A DNA stretch of 64,000 bases from Valencia hispanica (taxonomy: Eukaryota; Chordata; Actinopteri; Cyprinodontiformes; Valenciidae). Numbering within the stretch: position 1 is the first letter of the stretch; every line of letters begins with the position of its first letter. The notes below the pieces were generated by a model, which worked only from the letters and a program-made list of their open reading frames with translations, was not told the origin of the DNA and searched no databases. Location: NCBI GenBank assembly GCA_963556495.2, contig OY747722.1:20965501-21029500 (forward strand). The letters are read 5' to 3'. Made by a program: the position numbers and the translations under genes. Positions 48,211-58,959 of the stretch are shown one piece after another.

Positions 48211-49345
48211 ATATCAGCTCAGGTGAATTGTCTTCTTTTGTGTGATTAATAACCAATTTTTTCCAATTCTGTAATTCCTTTATATAAAAACATAAAATAT
48301 AAAAAAAATCTATTGCATACTAAGAGTTTTGCTCCTGAAATGAGAGTGAGAGAGAGAAAATCTCACTGGAACCTATTTCTTCAGCCTTGCTGCCAACAAT
48401 ATGTTTCTCCTCAATATGGTTCTGTCTTTGAGTAATCCTAACTGCCTACACACAGCCATATAATATATTGCACACAGACACACACATGCATACTTGAAAT
48501 ACACATTTTTCACCCATCGTGGAGCAATTCACACGCCCATATTCCCACACACCCACACACGAAAAAGGCACGATTCTGGGCACAAACACATGCGAAAATG
48601 AAGCTTCACACACAAACACACTTTCTGTATGCAGGCACAAAACATGACAGTTTACCTTGGCTCCAGACTTTCTGAATCACAGAAAAATCTGTCCCTACCG
48701 TCCAAAACTCTTAGCCTTAAAACCTCATTCTGCTCACTAAGACAGGCGGCAAATAGCAAATTGTATTGTTGTTTTGTTCAGTATGGCTTGTATGGCTGTA
48801 AATAATATTTTAATATATTTCTACTGCACATGAATCAGTTAGTCATGCTTTGCTGCAAAAATCTTTGCTTTGACTGCTTTGTTTTCAAAGACATCAATGC
48901 TTCACCGATCAAAATGCCAACCAGCCATATTAAAAGATATTTTTTTAAACAGAAGCAGCACATATTAAATGTTAAAAGTACAACTTATCAGCACTGAAGT
49001 TGTTTGATTAACGTAATATGAGACGCTAGTTGACTGTTGACCTTTCTTTACATTTATTAATTTCTTTAAAATATGCACTTCCTTATATATTTGTTTTCTA
49101 GTTTTGTTTACATTTATATTATCATTGTATAAATTTGCTATTTGTGTTGACATTTCTTTTCTTCTTTACTGGGATACATGTCTGGGTTTGCTCTGATTTA
49201 TATTCTACTTCACTTGCATAATTGTTTTCTGTTTTGTTTCTTCATATTTTCTTCTTCACTGCTGTAAATCTGTTTCTGATTGACCCTATTTATTGACATA
49301 AAATTAAGTGAGGCCTTCAAAGGTATTGCATATGAGCTGTGTTAA
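48211..49345. other. Intergenic, CA-rich at 48450-48630
   Basis: Interrupted CACACA tracts at 48450-48630 are the only structure noticed. The rest is AT-rich. Confidence 0.4.
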
Positions 49346-49347
49346 CT

Positions 49348-49730
49348 CAAGCAGGGGTCCGTTCCAGAAAGCAGGTTATGTGACATAACCGGTTAAGTTT
49401 AAAGGTAAGTTTGTGGATAGCCTTAATTTTCGATTCCAAAAACGGCGTTATCTTTCAACGTATGTTAGTAACCATAGCAACTTAATCTCTGAACATAACC
49501 TGCTTGGGAGCAGGTTATGTTCCAGGTAAGTTTGTTCCATATAGGGTTTTGAGCATGGCATACCCTTTTGATTAGGATCCTGTGGACGTGGAAGTAAAAA
49601 TTATACGCGGTTTTTTTCACTTTGAGAGGGTGATAAGGGCACGTATTGATGTGTTTTCCTACCCAGAGGAATATTTGAAAGAGCTGTACCGCTTCTCCAA
49701 AGAGTTGTTAATTTATTTTGCCACACAAAA
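49348..49730 (+). mobile_element. Harbinger transposase N-terminal fragment with adjacent end
   Basis: GGGTCCGTTCCAGAAAGCAGG at 49356 is a terminal sequence seen on fish DNA transposons. The internal motif GCAGGTTATGT repeats (near 49371 and 49512). From 49579 the frame DVEVKIIRGFFHFERVIRAR then IDVFSYPEEYLKELYRFSKE matches the start of HARBI1-like transposases (VIRPRIDVLSFPDEYLxERYRFS). It ends after about 60 residues, so the catalytic domain is absent. Confidence 0.6.
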
Positions 49731-49986
49731 CCATTTGTACTTGTATTTTTTAAAATGTGTTAGGTCCATATGTGTTTGTGTTATGTTGTCAATGTGAAAA
49801 TGAACTGCTACATCCTCTGTCCGCTCCAGCCAATAAAATGAAATAAGCGGAGAAATTAGGACAATTCGAAAAGCTCTTCAGTTTGACGTGGAAGTGATTC
49901 GTTACTCATCACTATTCATGAGCTCTCCCACTTGAGACGCGCCCACAGAATTTGTGTAGCTCAGTGAGTTTTCCCATACAGCAAAG

Positions 49987-50265
49987 ATGGCTGAAGGTCA
50001 ATGGGCTTGTACCCTATGCAAGAATAGAAGTTCAACAATGCACATGTTGTCCAAGAACCCAGAGTTGAGGATGAAATGGCTTCAGTTCATTTTTGGAACA
50101 ATGCCACAACAGGATCATACAAATTTAGTTATCTGTTCAACACATTTTGAAGAGGGAGACTTCGTCAACTTTGGGGAGTACAGCAAAGGCTTCGCGACAC
50201 GGTTGCGGTTGTACGGAAAGCCTGGAGCAGTACCATCGCGTCAGTCTACGGCCAGTGCACAGCCC
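49987..50265 (+). CDS. THAP-type zinc-finger protein, first exon
   Basis: ATG at 49987 opens 93 codons that end exactly at a strong donor (CCC then GTAAGT at 50266). The C2CH signature is present: C8-x2-C11, then C50-x2-H53, with W31, F54 and the late proline in KPGAVPS, in the spacing of a THAP DNA-binding domain. THAP domains occur in cellular regulators and in transposases (P element, Kolobok and relatives). No second exon is found before an hAT-like sequence starts at 50425. It follows a Harbinger fragment by 250 bases. It is either an orphan exon of a transposon or a truncated THAP gene. Confidence 0.6.
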
Positions 50266-50424
50266 GTAAGTAAAACTCTATTGTCAACTTAAGAAAATGC
50301 TATGTTATACAGGTGTAATGCACTCGCTAGCCTAGCAGGTTTTATTTTAATTTGGACAATGCTAGCACTCGATGTGAACAGCTGTTGCCAAGCTGTCATG
50401 TTTTGGAGGAAACTGACTCAAACA

Positions 50425-50480
50425 GGGCCGGATTATGTTAGCAGAGGCCCCTGGGTACAAAATGTTCAAAGGGCCCCCTC
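50425..50480. mobile_element. hAT-like terminal sequence
   Basis: CAGGGCCGGATTATG followed by AGGCCCCTGGG and AGGGCCCC is the end of a common fish hAT-like element. The other end was not located. Confidence 0.4.
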
Positions 50481-51640
50481 GCATATACCTGAAGAAGCCC
50501 TTTCTGCTGCAATTCCAGAAGTTAGTAAACAAAGTTCCTTTAGCACTAGAAGACCCAGGATTTTTTGCTCTACCTATAAAACCCAGAGGGCAGCCGTTTG
50601 GCTGGAAGGCCACCTGTGAACCCTCCTTTTGTTATGTAAACGAGGCAATCACTGGGGCACCACAGGAGGGGACATGCTGAGCCACTTCACTCAAAACACC
50701 TTGACCTAAAATGGGGGAAAGGGGAGAATCAGATAGGAGCAGGATTGCTCTGACCGAGCTGCTAACTGACTGTCTGTCTTTCACCAGTTTCCCAAGGTGG
50801 CAGCCTGGGCAGAACATATGAGCTGAATCAAAATGTAATATATGTAATATATGTAGAAGGATGTAGAAGTTATAAGGACCCTACAACACTGGGCTTCCAA
50901 CATCCCCACCAGACACATAGGAAAAGTAAAAGAACAGAACCACATAAAAAAAGCACTCAAAATCTGTGGTAGCCCCACTAGTCATTTACAGAATTGCTCA
51001 TCAAGTTGATATCTGTACAAGATAATGATTTATTTTATTTAAAAAAAATTTCAAACTGAGATACACCAGAAACGTATTTGATTTGTTTTATTTTAGAATT
51101 TGTATATTGTTTTTGTCTGTTTTGCTCTTTCCCTCTATTTTCTCTTTTCCTGTCTCTCCCTGTCTCAACTCATAGAAAACCAGACTGACTGTTGCTGTTT
51201 GCCCACACTGTAATGTGATGTTATGTCAAAGATATTTGTGATATGATATTATATTATATGTCTGATTTCAAAATACCAGTTATGGATTTGAGCTGTGCCA
51301 GGTTCTGCTCAACTCCTCAGGTCGCCTTTACACAGAAGACAAAATACATTCACACCTCAATTCTCACACGTGCTCAGAGGACGCACCCAAGAGGCACTGC
51401 CATGCTAATGACCAATGTGGCCATAATGGCTCATGTGACTGCAACCACCTCGACTACTTTTGTGGCCGTTGATCCACCTGACTCACTGACGACTCACTAA
51501 TCACTGTTTGATTGACAATTTATCACATTGGGGATAAATAGCTCACTGAGGAGGTGGATAAATAGCTCACTGCAAATAGCCTACCACTTCAGTACCCTCA
51601 AGAATTCTGTGGCGTACGAACCTCCTCTCCAAGGAACGAA
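50481..51640. other. Unassigned sequence between transposon pieces
   Basis: Reading frames at 50435-50680 are open but resemble nothing. 51540-51600 holds a short duplication (GGATAAATAGCTCACTG, twice). Confidence 0.35.
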
Positions 51641-51641
51641 G

Positions 51642-51996
51642 ATGCAGAGAAGATTCAGCACTCAACGGGCACTGGACATGGTCCTGGAAGGAGTAAACCC
51701 TTGTGACTCGGATGGAGAAGAGATAAACTTTCAGCCGGATTCGGACTCTGAGCTGTCTGAGCTGTCTTCAGGTAAGATTTCATTTCATATTATTTCCTAT
51801 TTTATATTTCATTTCAGGCAGGAAGGTGGAAAAGGTGGTGCACATAGCACCATGTGAACAGAGTTTTGGGGCTTCTTGCATCAGACAGCCTCCATTTTGT
51901 TTCTGAGTGCAGGCCTCCGTTTGTTTTGTTTGGTTCTTCTCCTGAGGTCCCTGCACCTTAGCACATTAGCCAACCTATTTGAGATGTACTGGAATG

Positions 51997-52069
<73 letters not shown>

Positions 52070-52675
52070 GCTTCTATGCATGCATTTGTGGTATCATTTT
52101 ACTTTCTATTCCTGTTGCTCATAGTTTGAATTTGTTCCCATTGCAGATGAGGAGACTGCTCCTCAGCCAAAAAAGAGAGCTCGGGTGGGGACTGACCAGA
52201 CAGAGACGGCGAAAGATGGCACAGTGTGGTGTGAAGAACAGGTGGGGACAAGTCTCCATTTCACCCCTCCATCTCCATACGACGCAGATGGAGAGCCAAC
52301 GGCTAAGGCCAGGAGGTCCATCTTGAGTCGTCTTCAGAGCTTCCTGTGTTTTATCACTCTGGAAATGCTTGGTTCCATTCGACACTGTACTGTTGAACAC
52401 GCACAGCAAACGGAGCATGTGTACTGGTGCATGGCCCTCCCTGAACTAATGGGATTTATTGCTATTGTCATCTTGCAGGGGCTGACCAAGGTTCCATCAC
52501 TGCATGACAGCTGGTCAGCAAACTATGTCCCGAAATCGCTTCCAAGACATAATGCGACACCTACGCTTTGATGACAAGGACACCCGCAGTGAGCGAGCAA
52601 AGACAGATAAGTTTGCTGCAATTTCCGGTGTGTGGGGATCGTTTGTCACCAACTGCATCACATCCTACAACCCTA
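51642..52675 (+). pseudogene. piggyBac-like transposase gene, spliced, frameshifted and truncated
   Basis: Exon 1 (51642-51771) starts MQRRFSTQRALDMVLEGV and has an acidic SDGEEINFQPDSDSELSEL segment. The donor CTTCAG then GTAAGA is followed by an intron with an ATT microsatellite. Exon 2 starts at 52147 after CCCATTGCAG and keeps phase. It carries PQPKKRARVG, then EHVYWCMALPELMGFIAIVI. Near 52515 the frame shifts into SRNRFQDIMRHLRFDDKDTR and SERAKTDKF, a hallmark of piggyBac transposases (PGBD type). It stops at ITSYNP, where Tc1-type sequence begins, so most of the DDD catalytic domain is lost. Not functional. Confidence 0.75.
51996..52069. repeat. (ATT)n microsatellite
   Basis: About 24 ATT units inside the intron of the piggyBac-like gene. 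Confidence 0.95.
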
Positions 52676-52684
52676 CATCCCACT

Positions 52685-52872
52685 TTTCAGTTATTTATTT
52701 TTAAAAAAATGTTTGGAATCATGTATGATGTTTGTTCCACTTCTCACGTGTACACCACTTTGTATTGGTCTTTCATGTCGAATTCCAATAAAATTGATTC
52801 ATGTTTGTGGCTGTAATGTGACAAAATGTGGAAAAGTTCAAGGGGGCCGAATACTTTTGCAAGCCACTGTAT
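52685..52872. mobile_element. Tc1/mariner terminal repeat, right end
   Basis: It runs CACTTCTCACGTGTACACC, CTTTGTATTGGTCTTTCATG, GTGACAAAATGTGGAAAAGT and GAATACTTTTGCAAGCCACT before TA. This is the canonical end of a fish Tc1-like family, better preserved than the other copies. It truncates the piggyBac-like gene. Confidence 0.8.
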
Positions 52873-53403
52873 ATACCCACTTGTTCCCCACATTGGTTCC
52901 CGGTTCGTCGTCGTGTGTGATCATTCCTCGTCGTGTGTCATCAGTGCTCAGCTACACTCGTCCTGTCCCCTGATGGTAGAATCTGTAAGTCTAAGTGACA
53001 ATGCATTTCCTAAGTTGTTCCTTATGGATTTACGATTAAAGTCTCTGAATCTCAGCCTGTCTGCGCCTGAATCCGTCAACACAAGTCATGAGAGTACAAA
53101 CCGGCCGAAAGGATTCAGCAGCAGGCGAGAAATTGACTTTATTGCAATGGTTGGCCGGGGAGGCTGCTAAAAATGCTTGCTTACCCGAGGACTCACCTTA
53201 CTGGGGATCGAGGTTGGCGTTCTGCCCCCCTGGAGTTGGTCCCCGCAGACATGAAGCTGGTCGGCACTCCTCCCCGCGATTCTTCTCCCCGCGTCGGCAT
53301 GGACAAAGCCGTTGGGCCACCCCTACTTTTTCCCAGGGTGGTCCGGCCGCCCCTACTGTTCTCCAGGGGGGCCCGGCCGCTGTCCTCGCCTTCCCCCTAG
53401 AAG
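52873..53403 (+). other. Possible LTR-retroelement leader, low support
   Basis: A GTCGTCGTGTGTGATCATTC / CTCGTCGTGTGTCATCA near-duplication occurs at 52905-52945. ATTAAAGTCTCTGAATCTCAG at 53035 resembles the end of a long terminal repeat. GC content rises sharply. No primer-binding site or pol gene was recognised. Confidence 0.25.
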
Positions 53404-54006
53404 ATGCACCTTGCTGCAACCTACCGGCCGCAGTATTTTCTCGCCGTCAACAGCCTGTTTGGGGTTCGTCTCCTGCCCGACCAAGCTCCACCAAGGTTTA
53501 CTGGAAAGCCTGTCTTGGCTCAAGTTCCAGTCCCTGCTCCGCGTCGCTCCCAAGTTCCAGTCCCTGCTCCGCGTCGCTCCCAAGTTCCAGTCTCTGCTCC
53601 ACATCACTCCCAAGTTCCACTCCCGGCTCCGCATCGCTCCCAAGTTCCCGTCCCGGCTCCTAGTTGCTCCCTGGTTCCTGAGTCGGCATCTTGTGTTCCT
53701 GTTCCGGCACCCCGACAGCTCGAGTTTCCAGTCCAAGCATCCGCTTCTTCCGAGGCAGTCACTGTTGACCCGCTTTGCCTCCAGACGTCTGCTGCAGCGG
53801 TCGCGATTTTCCTGGCCGTTACAGCAGCAACTATGAAGCTATCGCCGCCAACCGGAGAGATTGATACCAATCTGCCCCGGCTCCAAGAGACTGCATCTGC
53901 CGAGATGATCACAGCTTGTGATGGCATGATCCGCCACACAGGAATGAAGTTACGGTGGCAACACATTTATTCTTTAGTTTACTTTATATTACAGATATTT
54001 ATATAG
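53404..54006 (+). CDS. Proline/alanine/valine-rich reading frame with tandem decapeptide repeats
   Basis: A 200-codon open frame begins at ATG 53404. Its centre is five near-perfect copies of a decapeptide (QVPVPAPRRS), each 30 bases long with no indels, plus a sixth degenerate copy. The C-terminal part is rich in A, T and S and ends at TAG near 54006. No domain is recognised. Proline-rich repeats like this occur in teleost retroelement gag-like proteins, and the surrounding GC-rich block is unlike its neighbours, so a transposon origin is likely. Start and reality as a gene are uncertain. Confidence 0.3.
   Translation: MHLAATYRPQYFLAVNSLFGVRLLPDQAPPRFTGKPVLAQVPVPAPRRSQVPVPAPRRSQVPVSAPHHSQVPLPAPHRSQVPVPAPSCSLVPESASCVPVPAPRQLEFPVQASASSEAVTVDPLCLQTSAAAVAIFLAVTAATMKLSPPTGEIDTNLPRLQETASAEMITACDGMIRHTGMKLRWQHIYSLVYFILQIFI
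53521..53700. repeat. 30-bp minisatellite, six units
   Basis: The unit CAAGTTCCAGTCCCTGCTCC plus GCGTCGCTCC repeats exactly every 30 bases. Units 1 and 2 are identical, and units 3-6 diverge progressively. The period is a multiple of three, so the frame is kept. Confidence 0.95.
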
Positions 54007-54735
54007 TTAAACAGTTTTGATGTTTTACATTTATTAAGTTGGACTAGTTTGCTTGGGTGTGATACGTACACATCTAGGTGATCCTGTTTAAATATGGTTT
54101 CTTTTGTATAATAATTTTGTGTCTCTTGAGTCACCAGTAATTTTCCATTCCCCTGGGGACACAGAGGTGATGTGGCAGAGGGAAGAGCCAAAGCTGATAC
54201 TTCCTGAATGGCCTCTACCACTGACTGGGAAATGGGGAGCCAGAAGCTTTACTTTGCTCAGCCTTATTGTTTAGTTTGCTTTATTGTACAGTTAGTTTGC
54301 AGAAAATGTACCTTAATGACTAGTCATTTCTTTATTCATTTATCCAGTCGGTTATTTATTTATTTTGAATTGTATGTTAGTCTTGTATTCCCCTTCCTCT
54401 CGTTTGCCATGGTCTGATCAGCCAGTATAAGAACCTCCCTAGTGTTTCCTGTGTTAGGTCAGTTTTGGAATTTGTTTAAGGCCAGTTCAAAGCAGGTTTG
54501 GTTAAGGTCAATTTGTTGCACAGTTCTCTAGTTTAGTTGACCTCTTTTATGGGCCCCATTTTTGTCATGTGTTCTATAAACCCTGCTTTTTCTAAATTCC
54601 TTTTCCTGGCTCATTTAAGTCCTCCATGGTTTCTGACGAATTGATGTCAGTAGTCACCTACAAATTGGTGACAGCTCGCCAACCATGACACAGCTGATCA
54701 GCCCCATTCCAAGGGGTCTGCCCTTTTCGGAGGGA
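54007..54735. other. Unassigned; possible LTR-like segment at 54300-54690
   Basis: CAGTATAAGAACCTCCC (TATA-like), then TTCTATAAACCCTGC and, near 54660, AAATTGGTGACAGCTCG resemble a retroelement promoter and leader. I could not find a partner repeat, so this is weak. Confidence 0.25.
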
Positions 54736-55449
54736 TCAAGGCAGAGACATCTGAACTCCTGGCTTCATCGCCTTCTGTTGGTCCTCCAATGACTCTTCTT
54801 CGGGGGTTTCTCCGCCGTGTTGGTTTTCGTGGATTTCCTCATCGCCCTGATCTTCTTCGTGGGATGCTTCGCCGTACCTGCCCAGGTGGTCTTCTTCGGG
54901 GGGGTTTTTCGCCGTGGGACTGCAGTGCCCTTCCGTGTTTACCTTCGTAGGACTGGACTCATGCAACGTGGGTGTCACAGACGTCATCATCTGTTCTCTC
55001 GGCATAGTAGACGTCCTCCGGACCTGTTTCTGCAACTTTTTCGGCTGCACGGTCGGCCTCCGGACTTGTTTCCACGTTTGGTTAGGCCGCACAGTCAGCC
55101 TCCGGACTTGATTAGGAGCCGCTTGCGGCCTTACGGACAAAATCCGTCCATGAACTGTTTTTTGATTTGTGTTCCATACAGTTCTCACTTTCAGGAGGTG
55201 CTCCAGTATTTGTACTTCAAGTTTCACCTTTTGGATGTTTATTCTTTTCTCCTCCATTTTGAGCTGTTTAAGGTCCATCTCCATTTTGCTTTGCCTTATT
55301 TTCTTTCGAAGATGGACCTTATACAGATCCTTTGCTGGCAGCTGGAAAAGATGGATAAAATGATTGTTTAGTGATACAAGAACATATTTACAGATGGACA
55401 GCTGTAGACAAGTTCTTACACTGCTAACATCACCAAAGTGGGTCTCCAA
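54736..55449 (-). CDS. Unknown basic coiled-coil protein with 14-residue repeats, transposon-like
   Basis: The minus-strand frame stays open for 237 codons. A splice acceptor (CATCTTTTCCAG) before 55341 suggests that the true exon is 54736-55341, starting LPAKDLYKVHLRKKIRQSK. The first 70 residues form a K/E/M/L-rich helix (KMEMDLKQLKMEEKRINIQK) like the leucine-rich tails after Myb/SANT-like domains in Harbinger accessory proteins. Then come repeats, QVRRLTVRPNQTWK, QVRRPTVQPKKLQK and QVRRTS, with a 42-base period. An acidic tail (HEEDQGDEEIHEN) ends the frame. I do not recognise the gene. It lacks a DNA-binding domain in the visible part. Confidence 0.4.
   Translation of the reverse strand: METHFGDVSSVRTCLQLSICKYVLVSLNNHFIHLFQLPAKDLYKVHLRKKIRQSKMEMDLKQLKMEEKRINIQKVKLEVQILEHLLKVRTVWNTNQKTVHGRILSVRPQAAPNQVRRLTVRPNQTWKQVRRPTVQPKKLQKQVRRTSTMPREQMMTSVTPTLHESSPTKVNTEGHCSPTAKNPPEEDHLGRYGEASHEEDQGDEEIHENQHGGETPEEESLEDQQKAMKPGVQMSLP
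55015..55110. repeat. 42-bp tandem repeat in the minus-strand frame
   Basis: CCTCCGGAC(C/T)TG recurs at 55015, 55057 and 55099, exactly 42 bases apart, encoding the QVRR units. Confidence 0.9.
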
Positions 55450-55879
55450 GTATTGTCCAGTTTTGTCACAGCAGAAATGGTCTCACAGTCTACATCCTAC
55501 AGTAGAAGTATGCACGTCTACTTAATATGACCAAAAAGGAGAAAATTATATAAAAGCACCTAATATTACCTGACAATCATTTATGACTGTGACAGACTGA
55601 GGGTTTTCTGGAGGGTCCAATGAGACCATGCATCCTAACCTGGCAAATGCCAGATCTATGTGTAGCCCCACCCCGTGTCTACACATCAATCTGGAACTGC
55701 TCCCGCAGAAAGTGTTTGAAAAAGGGAGGGCCATCTTGTATAATATTTTGAGCTGATTGGAGGATGTGCCAGCAAGTGTCCGCCTACCATGACTTGTCTT
55801 TAGCCAATCACAGTAACGACTCATATGACGCTCCTCTGGCAGCCATCTTCTTGACACCCCAAAAGTTAGGAGACACACT
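55450..55879. other. Unassigned
   Basis: No clear feature. A minus-strand open frame at 55546-55878 has no family resemblance. Confidence 0.3.
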
Positions 55880-56125
55880 CATGGTGAGGCATCTTTCCAG
55901 TTTTATTGGCCCTCACCTCTGGAATGGGCTGCCAGAGGACCCCAGGGCCGTGGAGAACGTTCATAATTTTAAGAGCAGGCTCAAGACTCACCTTTTTAGC
56001 CTAGCTTTTAACTGATTATTATTTATTATTGTCTTTTTAATTGCTCTGCATGTTTTCTATGATATTTTTTCAGTGTTTTGCTATTTAAGTTTATCACATT
56101 AATTTGCTGCTTACTTTTATAATTT
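55880..56125 (+). mobile_element. L2-type LINE 3' end fragment
   Basis: Encodes SFIGPHLWNGLPEDPRAVEN and VHNFKSRLKTHLFSLAFN followed by a stop, the very C-terminus of teleost L2-type ORF2. An AT-rich 3' trailer follows. It is in the same orientation as the LINE at 46150 but 5' truncated. Confidence 0.75.
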
Positions 56126-56800
56126 ATTTAAATTTATCTAAATTCCCGTTCCAGTGTTTCCTCTGTGAGAGCCCTCTGCCACGGGAGCGGTGGTCGGCTG
56201 TAGCTGCGTAGGTGCTCTCCAGGTGGAGGTGGGGGTCTTGGCCTTGCCTCCACTGGGCACCCTGTGTCAGTGCCTCGGCTGTTGCTGTTGATCTACCGAA
56301 CCGGTGCAGATGGCTCCTCTGATGGCGTTTTGTTGCATGGTTCATCTGTACTCCGCCCAATGTCCTTGACCAGACCAAACTGTCTGTTTTGTCTAAATGG
56401 TAATCCCAAGCCCTCAAAGTTCGCTGATTGCCTTTTATAGAGATGGATGTCTGTTCCAAGAATTATTCCCTCGACTCTTCCTCAGAAACTCACCTATTTT
56501 TCATGTTCCTCACAGGTTTCTCGCTTCCCTGGTTTCCAATCCTGACATCCTTTGCTCAAGATAAATACTCCTCTTCAAGATTCCTCTCTGGCTTCTACCG
56601 CCATGACTGGCTTTCGGCATCCTCCAGCTATGTTCCACTCTCCCACCATAGTTCCTCCTCTCAAATTGCATCTTCAGCATACCTACTGTTCGCCCTCCTA
56701 CGACAACATGTGAGACAATCTCAGTTATTCTTTATTGAAATCTTTTTAAGAGTATACTTACCTCCCAGCTCAAACTCAGCTCTCGGATCGCTGTCACAAC
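56126..56800. other. Unassigned GC-richer segment
   Basis: 56150-56420 has an open minus-strand frame of 111 codons without any recognised domain. Nothing else is supported. Confidence 0.3.
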
Positions 56801-57825
56801 TAGGGTTGCCAACCGTCCTGTAAAAAACAGAATCGTCCCGTATTCAGAGAAAATATTACGCGTTCCGTATTTAGGTGAGAAGCAACGTGATTTGTCCCGT
56901 ATTTCAGCTAGAATGAAAAAAAGATACAAAGCTGGAGTTATTCTGTGTCTTTACGCTGCACAGCTGCCTCATCTTCTCTCATTCTCTCCCCTCCCTCTCC
57001 TGTTGCTCCTTCAATCATTAAACTGATCAATGATCAGCTGATCGGCTTTTCTGTTGCAGTCCCGTTTCTGTTTGTTTATCGCGGACTTTGAGCAGATAGA
57101 GGAAACCAGGGGGTGTCACGCTAAACAACAGCACCACGTTTAAGCTTGATAAACTGTTGTTAGTATTGATTTAATATTACTTTCTGATGTTTGCTGAAGC
57201 CACAGCCGTAAATGCTGCTGGTCATGAAGATGAAACCAGGAGATGTTCTTACTGAATCATCAGAGCTGAACAGGTGATGGAGAAACAGGTTTATCTTTTA
57301 GGTGACATGAATGAGTTGAAGGGAAGTTATAAACTGTTTCTGAGAGACAAATAACACAAGGATCCTTTTCTACGTAGCTGACAGGGTAACTGTGCAGGGG
57401 CGGCTCTAGCAAAGTTTTGCCTGGGGGCCAGGTAGGGCATTAACAGGAAAAGGGGGGCACAAATACATACTTTTCTCTCTTATTCTCATTTAAAATGTCT
57501 AGCTTTTAATAAATAATTATCTGAATCTTACAACAAATTGGATATTGTGGTCATAAATCCTTTATCGTATACAGTAAATATTAAGTAATACAGTATAGGC
57601 TATATCCTAGTAAGCTATAGTACTTTTTCCTCCGGGAAGGTACCATATGTGCAGTCTGCAGTTCTGTCAAAGAAAGATGTTGAATCTATTTAATTATTAT
57701 ACAAAAATAATTCATTTCTGTGCATTTGTTTTACACGTGCATTAAATTAAAGTTGATTAGGTCGATTAAGCATCATAGAGTGGGGGGTGGTTTCTTATTT
57801 TTTTTGCTGGCAGTTGGCAACCTTA
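56801..57825. mobile_element. hAT element with 8-bp target duplication
   Basis: It begins TAGGGTTGCCAACCGTCC and ends GTTGGCAACCTTA, inverted ends of a known fish hAT type. The flanking octamers GTCACAAC (56793-56800) and GTCATAAC (57826-57833) differ at one base. The left part has the characteristic TCCCGTATT repeats (56838, 56896). No transposase is present, so it is a non-autonomous 1.0-kb copy with at least one nested piece. Confidence 0.75.
57395..57480. mobile_element. Second hAT-like end nested in the element
   Basis: CAGGGGCGGCTCTAGCAAAG followed by GCCTGGGGGCCAGGTAGGGC is the end of a different fish hAT family, lying inside the larger element. Confidence 0.5.
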
Positions 57826-57833
57826 GTCATAAC

Positions 57834-58840
57834 ATCTCCTGGACAATCACCACACTGGCCAACCACAGGGTCCACTCATTCCTCCCTGGTGATTCCATTT
57901 CCTCGTCTACTGTAAGCAAATATATGCATAGCATAGCAGTAAAAAGTTAGAACGTTTTTCTTCCTCTAATTAGTGCCTGCAAATGTAACATGACTCATCA
58001 ATGTGTGCTTGGTCTTACATGAATAAGTCAAAATTTTGCCTTGTCTCATAATTATGATCTCTTATGATCTTTTAAGTATATATTTTCTTATGAAAACTTC
58101 CCTAAGCATGCTTGCTACTGCAATGTAAAAGTAAAAAGTAAAATGGACAAGATTAAATAAAATGCAGACCAATTCTCACATGGAACAGATAATTTAAAAA
58201 ATGAAAAAGGCAATGAAGATGCCACGTTATGAAGAATTAGGAGCAACAAATATATGGTTTTTAAAAGATGTGAAGATTAGCAGCCAAGGCAGACAAATCA
58301 GATTTGTACTTTACTGTTGTTAATGATGTGACCCTGAATCCAATCGATTTTACCACTCTGTTATCATAAATCATCAGTCTGAGTGTTTGTCCGTAGGTTA
58401 CTGTGTTGGAGTTCATGAGGTTCACGAGTGTATATGACCTAAATCACCAGGCCAATGCGACACAGACATGTAAGTTGCTGTCTTATAACCTTCTGTTGGT
58501 GCTGATTGGAGTCTGTCATTCAACGGGATCCCACACATACACAAAATATCATTTTCATTCAATTTTATTTTACACCTGTATTTAAAAATAGAAAATGCTA
58601 TTTGTCAACAAAAACAGATTTAATTGTAAAGAAAGCTTACTTCATGATATATTTTGTAAGGCTAAAATAGATATGCAAAGAGGTTAAAATAAAAAAAATG
58701 TGACATTGTTTATTGTTAATACTACAGAATAACAGTGCCACCACTTTTCATAAAACAATAGCAATCATAGGGGATGAATCACTCTAAAGTTGCAGAAAGT
58801 ACCATTATGGTGATTAGAAGGAGTAGTATGGAATGGATGG
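57834..58840. other. Intergenic, nothing recognised
   Basis: AT-rich, with no supported exon or named repeat. Confidence 0.4.
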
Positions 58841-58841
58841 T

Positions 58842-58935
58842 GGGGTGACTGTAGCTCACTGGATAGAGTAGTTGGCTTGTAATGAAAGGGTTGTAGATTC
58901 AATTCCATGTCTCCATCACAACCGGCCCTTTAAGG
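58842..58935 (+). repeat. tRNA-derived SINE head
   Basis: GTAGCTCACTGGATAGAGTA (A-box region) and GTAGATTCAATTCC (B-box region) with tRNA-like spacing. The SINE body is missing and an L2 fragment begins just after. Confidence 0.6.
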
Positions 58936-58959
58936 ATTCAGCTAAAGATATCACTTAAT

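Noticed and set aside
48446..48640. Cysteine- and valine-rich minus-strand frame
   Set aside because: It is produced by CA-rich low-complexity sequence.
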